DNA from: Deltaproteobacteria bacterium
Lineage (GTDB): Bacteria; Myxococcota_A; UBA796; SXON01
Assembly: GCA_947445035.1 (NCBI GenBank)
Contig: CANFCK010000017.1
Location: 1-64,000, forward strand
Length of the DNA stretch: 64,000 nt
Reading direction: 5' to 3'
The notes beneath the pieces are model-generated. The model had not been told where the DNA came from. It worked only from the letters and a program-made list of their open reading frames with translations, and did not search any database. Of this stretch, positions 60,474 through 64,000 are shown piece by piece. The stretch's first letter is position 1; every line of letters starts with the position of its first letter. Position numbers and translations under genes: made by a program.

Positions 60474-61811
60474 TCAGATGCGCATGCGCGACCAGTCGCC
60501 TTTGGCCGCGGCCAGCCCCTTGAGGCCGGCTTTGAACACAGAGGTGAGGTTGATCGCCCACCACACCCCCGCCGGGCCCCAACCGAGTCCGATGGCCAGG
60601 CCCCAGGCCAGCGGCACGCGAAGCGCGTTGAACGGCGCGCTCAACCAGAAGACCGGGCGCGACGCTCCGGCACCGAGCAGTACGCCTTCAGCAAGAGCTT
60701 CCCACGCCACGAAAGGTTGGCTCCAAGCCAACGCGCGGGCGTAGCCGACGGCGACCTCCAGCACCGCGGCATCGTCGGTGAAGGGGGCGCAGATCGGGAC
60801 GGCGCCGAACCAGAAGATGGCACCCGCCACCACCCCCAGGCCGGTCGTCATCGGCAGGGCCAGGCGGGCGGCGCGCCTGGCCTCCTCGATCTGGCCCGCG
60901 CCCAAACGTCGGCCGACGACCGAGCTGACCGCCAGCGAGAGCCCCGAAAAACACGGATAGGTGATGCCCTCCAGGGCCGAAAAGCCGATGCCCACGGCGG
61001 CATTCACGTGGGCCCCGAGGGGCGAGATCGCGGTACGAAGCAGCAGAAAGTACACCGCGGCATACGCCAGGGTGTTGACGAAGACCGGGACGCCGACGGC
61101 GAGGATGCGACGGGCGGTGTCATCACGGACGAGCCGGGCGCCGTGGGGGTTCAAGACGTAGACGAGGCCAATCGCCGTCGCGGGAATCCGCGCCAGCACG
61201 GTCGCCAGTGCCGCGCCCTCGACGCCCATGCCCATCCGCTCGATGAAAAAGTGGTTCAGGAGCACGTTTCCGACCGCCGCGGAGACCTGGAGGCCCATCA
61301 TGAGCCCGGTCCGGCCCCGGGCGACGAAAATCGCGTCCAACGCGGGCGCGATCGCGAGCGGCAGACCGAGCACCCCAATCGTCCGGAGAAACGCCGCCGC
61401 CGCGGCGGCGCTCTCTCCCTGCAGCCCCAGGAACGCGGCGATCGTGGGTGCCCCGAACCCCGCGATGACCGCGACGATGGCCCATGTCGCGACCGAACCG
61501 ACGAGGGCGACACCCACGACCCGTGCCGCGAGATCGCCATCGCGAGCGCCCTCCGCGCGTGCGGCGAGCGGCCCGACGCCAGCTGCGACCAGCAGGTGCA
61601 CAGCGTAAGCGGCGATCAGCACGAAGGTGCACGAGCCGATGGCGGCCTGGGCCTCGGTCGAGATCGACCCGGCGGCAATCTGGTCGATGACGCGGAAGGC
61701 GTTGTTCAAGAGCGCCGAGGCGGCGGCGGGGAGCGCCAGCCACAGGATCTCCCCAGTGGTGACGGGGCCGGGGAGGGGACGGGGGCTGCGCAGGGGAGGC
61801 GCGGCTATCAA
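60474..61811 (-). CDS. MATE-family efflux transporter
   Basis: 445 residues, about twelve membrane segments in two homologous halves (EILWLALPAAASALLNNAFR and RRILAVGVPVFVNTLAYAAV). DQIAAG after the first helix and VGRRLGAGQIEEARRAA fit the multidrug and toxic-compound extrusion family, driven by Na+ or H+. The TTG start at 61811 is the only available early codon and has a weak ribosome site, so the true start is uncertain. Substrate unknown. Confidence 0.85.
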   Translation of the reverse strand: MIAAPPLRSPRPLPGPVTTGEILWLALPAAASALLNNAFRVIDQIAAGSISTEAQAAIGSCTFVLIAAYAVHLLVAAGVGPLAARAEGARDGDLAARVVGVALVGSVATWAIVAVIAGFGAPTIAAFLGLQGESAAAAAAFLRTIGVLGLPLAIAPALDAIFVARGRTGLMMGLQVSAAVGNVLLNHFFIERMGMGVEGAALATVLARIPATAIGLVYVLNPHGARLVRDDTARRILAVGVPVFVNTLAYAAVYFLLLRTAISPLGAHVNAAVGIGFSALEGITYPCFSGLSLAVSSVVGRRLGAGQIEEARRAARLALPMTTGLGVVAGAIFWFGAVPICAPFTDDAAVLEVAVGYARALAWSQPFVAWEALAEGVLLGAGASRPVFWLSAPFNALRVPLAWGLAIGLGWGPAGVWWAINLTSVFKAGLKGLAAAKGDWSRMRI

Positions 61812-61833
61812 GAAACGGGGGAAGACGTTCGCT

Positions 61834-61851
61834 CGCCGGACTGTTCCGGCG
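61834..61851 (-). terminator. Hairpin after the QGG-repeat lipoprotein gene
   Basis: CGCCGGA-CTGT-TCCGGCG forms a perfect seven-base-pair stem with a four-base loop. On the minus strand it follows the lipoprotein gene and is trailed by a C/T-rich stretch (TCTTCCCCCGTTTCTT). It lies just before the MATE start, so it may separate the two transcripts. Confidence 0.5.
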
Positions 61852-61920
61852 CGTCCTCCCCCTACCGTCGCCTACCCTCCGGCCTCTAAACGGCGCTTTC
61901 CGGCCTGCGGCGGAGGCGGG

Positions 61921-62463
61921 CTACGGCTTCCCCCCGCCACCCTGCCGACCCCCGCCACCCTGCTGACCCCCGCCACCCTGCTGCCCCCCTTGCTGCCCCC
62001 CTTGCTGCCCGCCTTGCTGCCCGCCTTGCTGTCCGCCCTGACCTCCGCGGCCGCCGCCTCCGCCTCCGCCTTTGCCGCCGCCCGGCTTGGGCGGGGTCTT
62101 GGGGACTTCGAACAGGCCGGTACCCGGCTCCCCCATCCCCGAAGAAAACAGCTTGTCTTCGAGCTTGGTCAGTCGCGCCTCGATCGACAAGATCGTGCTC
62201 GGCGAGTCTTCGCCGGGCCGCACGGCGCCGGTCATCACCCGGGTGTCGCCGCCGATCTGGGACTGGGCAAGCTGCACGTCAAGGCGCGCTATCCGTTCCT
62301 CAATCGCCGACAATCGCGTGGCGGAATCTGGCACGGCCTCGAGCGTGTCCAGGCGGGCGTCAAGACGTTCGAGGGCCACGCTCACCGTGCCCTCCCCGAA
62401 GGTGACCGCTTCTGACGCGACGGGGGGGGGGGAGCCGGAACATGCAACCAGAAGGAACCACAT
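61921..62463 (-). CDS. Lipoprotein with coiled coil and Gln-Gly-Gly repeat tail
   Basis: 180 residues. Leader MWFLLVAC has a strong lipobox. Residues 25-105 form a predicted coiled coil (VALERLDARLDTLEAV, RLSAIEERIARLDVQLAQ). The last 55 residues are almost only Gly, Gln and Lys, with a run of QGGQQGG units. The coiled coil could trimerise and the tail be disordered or bind surface polymer. The repeat encodes CCCCCTTGCTG-type tandem DNA (61985-62040) that may vary in length. Confidence 0.75.
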   Translation of the reverse strand: MWFLLVACSGSPPPVASEAVTFGEGTVSVALERLDARLDTLEAVPDSATRLSAIEERIARLDVQLAQSQIGGDTRVMTGAVRPGEDSPSTILSIEARLTKLEDKLFSSGMGEPGTGLFEVPKTPPKPGGGKGGGGGGGRGGQGGQQGGQQGGQQGGQQGGQQGGGGQQGGGGRQGGGGKP

Positions 62464-62535
62464 TGTTGCATCCTAGCCAATCCATCAAGTGGGCGCCTTG
62501 TCGGCCGATGGTGTGGGGGTGAGATAGCGCCGCGT

Positions 62536-63051
62536 ATGCTCTGGTTCCTATTGTCGACTGCCGCGTTCGCCGCCCCCAACCGCTGTGTTGCCACGCTGGC
62601 GCTCCCGGCGCCCGGCTGTGGGCTCCGCGGCCCCATCACCGTGACCGACGCCGCTCCTTCGGAGGTGGCCGCAACCCAGGCCGCACGAAAGGCGCTTGGC
62701 AAAGCCGTTCAGTCGGCGATCGCTGCGGTCCAGGTGGAGAGGCCGCTGCTGCTCCCCGATGCCGTCGCGGGGTGCGAGGCCGCCGTCGCGGCGGCGCACG
62801 TCGAGTGTTTTCCCGACGCGCGCCTCGCCGACCCCCACTACTGCTTCGTCTCTTTGGCCGAGACCTCTTGCTGGGGCGGAGACGTGCTGACGCTCGAAGA
62901 CCGGGGCTGGAAGGTCTTTGCGGCGGGGAGGTCGCTCCTGTGCAAGGCCGTGGATGACCGCCTCGTGGCGCAGAACTACGCCGACGTCGTAACCACGCGC
63001 GCACGGTGCGCCGCGGTCTGTGCGGCTCAGGTGCAGGTCCGCTGCCCCTAG
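62536..63051 (+). CDS. Secreted cysteine-rich protein of unknown function
   Basis: 171 residues. Signal peptide MLWFLLSTAAFAA; the mature part has eleven cysteines, several in pairs (CGLRGP, YCFVSLAETSCWGG, CAAVCAAQVQVRCP), suggesting disulfide bonds in the periplasm. GATAGC seven bases before the ATG is a variant of the local start-proximal motif. It is divergent from the QGG-repeat lipoprotein. No family recognised. Confidence 0.72.
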   Translation: MLWFLLSTAAFAAPNRCVATLALPAPGCGLRGPITVTDAAPSEVAATQAARKALGKAVQSAIAAVQVERPLLLPDAVAGCEAAVAAAHVECFPDARLADPHYCFVSLAETSCWGGDVLTLEDRGWKVFAAGRSLLCKAVDDRLVAQNYADVVTTRARCAAVCAAQVQVRCP

Positions 63052-63078
63052 CGGACAGCGACGCTGCCGGTAGCAGAC

Positions 63079-63375
63079 CTACGGTGTGCCGCCGGGGAAG
63101 CGGTACAGGGTGCTGTGGGCGGGGACCAGCAGCAGCTCTTCGGCGGCGGCGCGGCGCTGGGTGACCGGATCGTCGGCCAGTCGGGCGACCTCGCGTTCCA
63201 GTGACGCGTTTTCTCGCCGGACAGCGTCCAGCCGACGTTCGGCCTTGGCGAGGTCGGCCGAAAGCTCGCCGCCCCGGACCAGTCCGTTGTCGCCCCACAC
63301 CGCGAGATACAGGATGCCCATCACCACTACCGTGGGGAGAACGTTCCATACAAGCCGGCGCTGGAGCAGATTCAT
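63079..63375 (-). CDS. FtsB/DivIC-like septum-formation protein
   Basis: 98 residues with the classic layout: a short cytoplasmic start (MNLLQRRLVW), one membrane helix (VLPTVVVMGILYLAVWG), a coiled coil (LAKAERRLDAVRRENASLER) and a C-terminal conserved-type segment (DPVTQRRAAAEELLLVPAHS). FtsB-like proteins link FtsL and FtsQ in the divisome. The palindrome-like TTTACACGTCAAG abuts its ATG. Confidence 0.75.
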   Translation of the reverse strand: MNLLQRRLVWNVLPTVVVMGILYLAVWGDNGLVRGGELSADLAKAERRLDAVRRENASLEREVARLADDPVTQRRAAAEELLLVPAHSTLYRFPGGTP

Positions 63376-63376
63376 C

Positions 63377-63388
63377 TTGACGTGTAAA
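63377..63388 (-). promoter_or_regulatory. Third TTGACRCGTCAAG-like element, before the FtsB-like gene
   Basis: On the minus strand TTTACACGTCAA lies one base before the ATG at 63375 and directly follows a -10-like TACTCT. One base departs from perfect symmetry. It shares ACACGTCAAG with the site at 17975. Confidence 0.4.
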
Positions 63389-63417
63389 GAGTATCACGTA
63401 GGGCGAGTGTTGTCATG

Positions 63418-64000
63418 ATGAAAACACACGTCACCCACGCGATTGTCCGCGGGATCAGCGCGCTTGTCCCCCTTTGGCTTTGCGGCTGCGGGGTGGCTTA
63501 CGTAGCCAGGAGCGCGGGCTTCCAAATCAAGCTTCTGACCAGCGGCGAGCCGGTCGCGGAGGTGCTGGCGGCAGGAGGGCTCAGCGCCGGGCAAGAACAA
63601 CGATTGCGCCTTTTCGCCGAGGTCAACGCGTTCGGGCATCGGATCGGGCTCCGCCCCACCCGCAACTACACTGCCTACGCGCAGCGTTGGAACCACCGGA
63701 TTTGGAACCTTTCGGCGTGTGGACCGTACTCGCTGGAGCCCAAGACCTGGTGGTTCCCGATCGTGGGGACCGTCCCCTACCTCGGCTATTTCACGTCCGA
63801 CGACGTCGACCGGGCGCGCGCCAGCCTGGAGGCCAGCGGGTACGAGGTGGCGGTTCGGGAAGTCGGCGCCTACAGCACCCTCGGCTGGTTCGTCGATCCC
63901 GTACTGCCCAGCATGCTGCGGTGGGACGAAGCGCGTTTGGCCGAGACCGTGCTGCACGAGCTGGCGCATGCGACCCTGTGGGTGCCGGGGAGCGTAAGCT
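63418..64000 (+). CDS. Putative zinc aminopeptidase (PF10023-like), 3' end beyond window
   Basis: 194 codons seen, open at the right edge. An N-terminal hydrophobic stretch with LWLCGCG suggests export and possibly lipid attachment. The body matches the putative aminopeptidase family COG4324: AGFQIKLLTSGEPVAEVL, YLGYFTSDDVDRARA, GWFVDPVLPSMLRW, and the zinc motif LHELAHATLW (HExxH). ATG 63415 or 63418 are both possible. It is divergent from the FtsB-like gene. Confidence 0.83.
   Translation, partial: MKTHVTHAIVRGISALVPLWLCGCGVAYVARSAGFQIKLLTSGEPVAEVLAAGGLSAGQEQRLRLFAEVNAFGHRIGLRPTRNYTAYAQRWNHRIWNLSACGPYSLEPKTWWFPIVGTVPYLGYFTSDDVDRARASLEASGYEVAVREVGAYSTLGWFVDPVLPSMLRWDEARLAETVLHELAHATLWVPGSVS

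Overview
The window is about 70% GC, densely packed and written on both strands. It carries many secreted and lipid-anchored proteins, thrombospondin-type-3 repeats, a MYXO-CTERM-like sorting tail, a GGPP synthase/phytoene desaturase pair and a cyclase-ATPase-TPR signalling protein. Together these point to a myxobacterium-like member of the Myxococcota, perhaps an uncultured lineage. No rRNA, tRNA, CRISPR array or transposase was seen. GTG and TTG starts and 4-base stop/start overlaps (ATGA, GTGA, TTGA) are common, so translational coupling is a local habit.

Layout. 1-2.0 kb: carotenoid genes crtE-crtI on the minus strand behind a sigma70-like promoter with a perfect palindrome in its spacer. 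2.0-5.5 kb: a decay zone with a 3'-truncated MFS transporter, a rhodanese stub, a sigma54 activator that has lost the core of its AAA+ domain, its apparent upstream site and sigma54 promoter, and a truncated target gene. 5.5-14.2 kb: a helical-repeat protein, a transglutaminase-fold protein, an adenylate-cyclase/ATPase/TPR protein divergent from a pentapeptide-repeat/propeller protein, and a lipase-like hydrolase. 14.4-18 kb: one 1200-residue protein that looks like a secreted TSP3 protein with a C-terminal sorting tail, fused in frame to a complete OmpA-type outer-membrane protein.

18-34.5 kb: NUDIX and subtilisin-like genes, purB, a lipoprotein, phosphofructokinase, a GH1-like protein, an LVIVD lipoprotein coupled to a di-haem MauG-like lipoprotein, lgt, an SRPBCC protein with a stand-alone 2-oxoacid-dehydrogenase acyltransferase domain, and a coupled run of aspartic-protease/TPR, nuclease/lamin-tail, PAP2 and HAD genes, followed by a glucosaminidase. 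34.5-41 kb: lipoproteins, a remnant-filled gap, a YgfZ-like protein and a lipoprotein built from GGDDxY repeats. 41-44.2 kb: a four-gene coupled operon with two adjacent ArsA/GET3-type ATPases, a membrane protein and coaE. 44.3-47 kb: fmdB-like gene, folD, a gene cut off at a cluster of 46-base palindromic repeats, and a lipoprotein gene split by an in-frame TGA.

47-64 kb: a BamA-like barrel coupled to a B12-type radical SAM gene, small hypotheticals, a VWA protein, a peptidoglycan amidase lipoprotein behind a consensus sigma54 promoter, hslR, an SGNH hydrolase, an Nfu-N protein with a His-rich linker, a TetR regulator, a polyprenyl-synthase-like protein without aspartate motifs coupled to nadE, a MATE transporter, a FtsB-like protein and the start of an aminopeptidase.

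Three threads recur. Several proteins keep an enzyme fold but lack key residues (transglutaminase, GH1, HAD, polyprenyl synthase). Much of the content concerns the cell envelope. Two short sequence signals sit in front of many starts: GTTAGM about 7-11 bases upstream, and a TTGACRCGTCAAG-like palindrome before three envelope genes.
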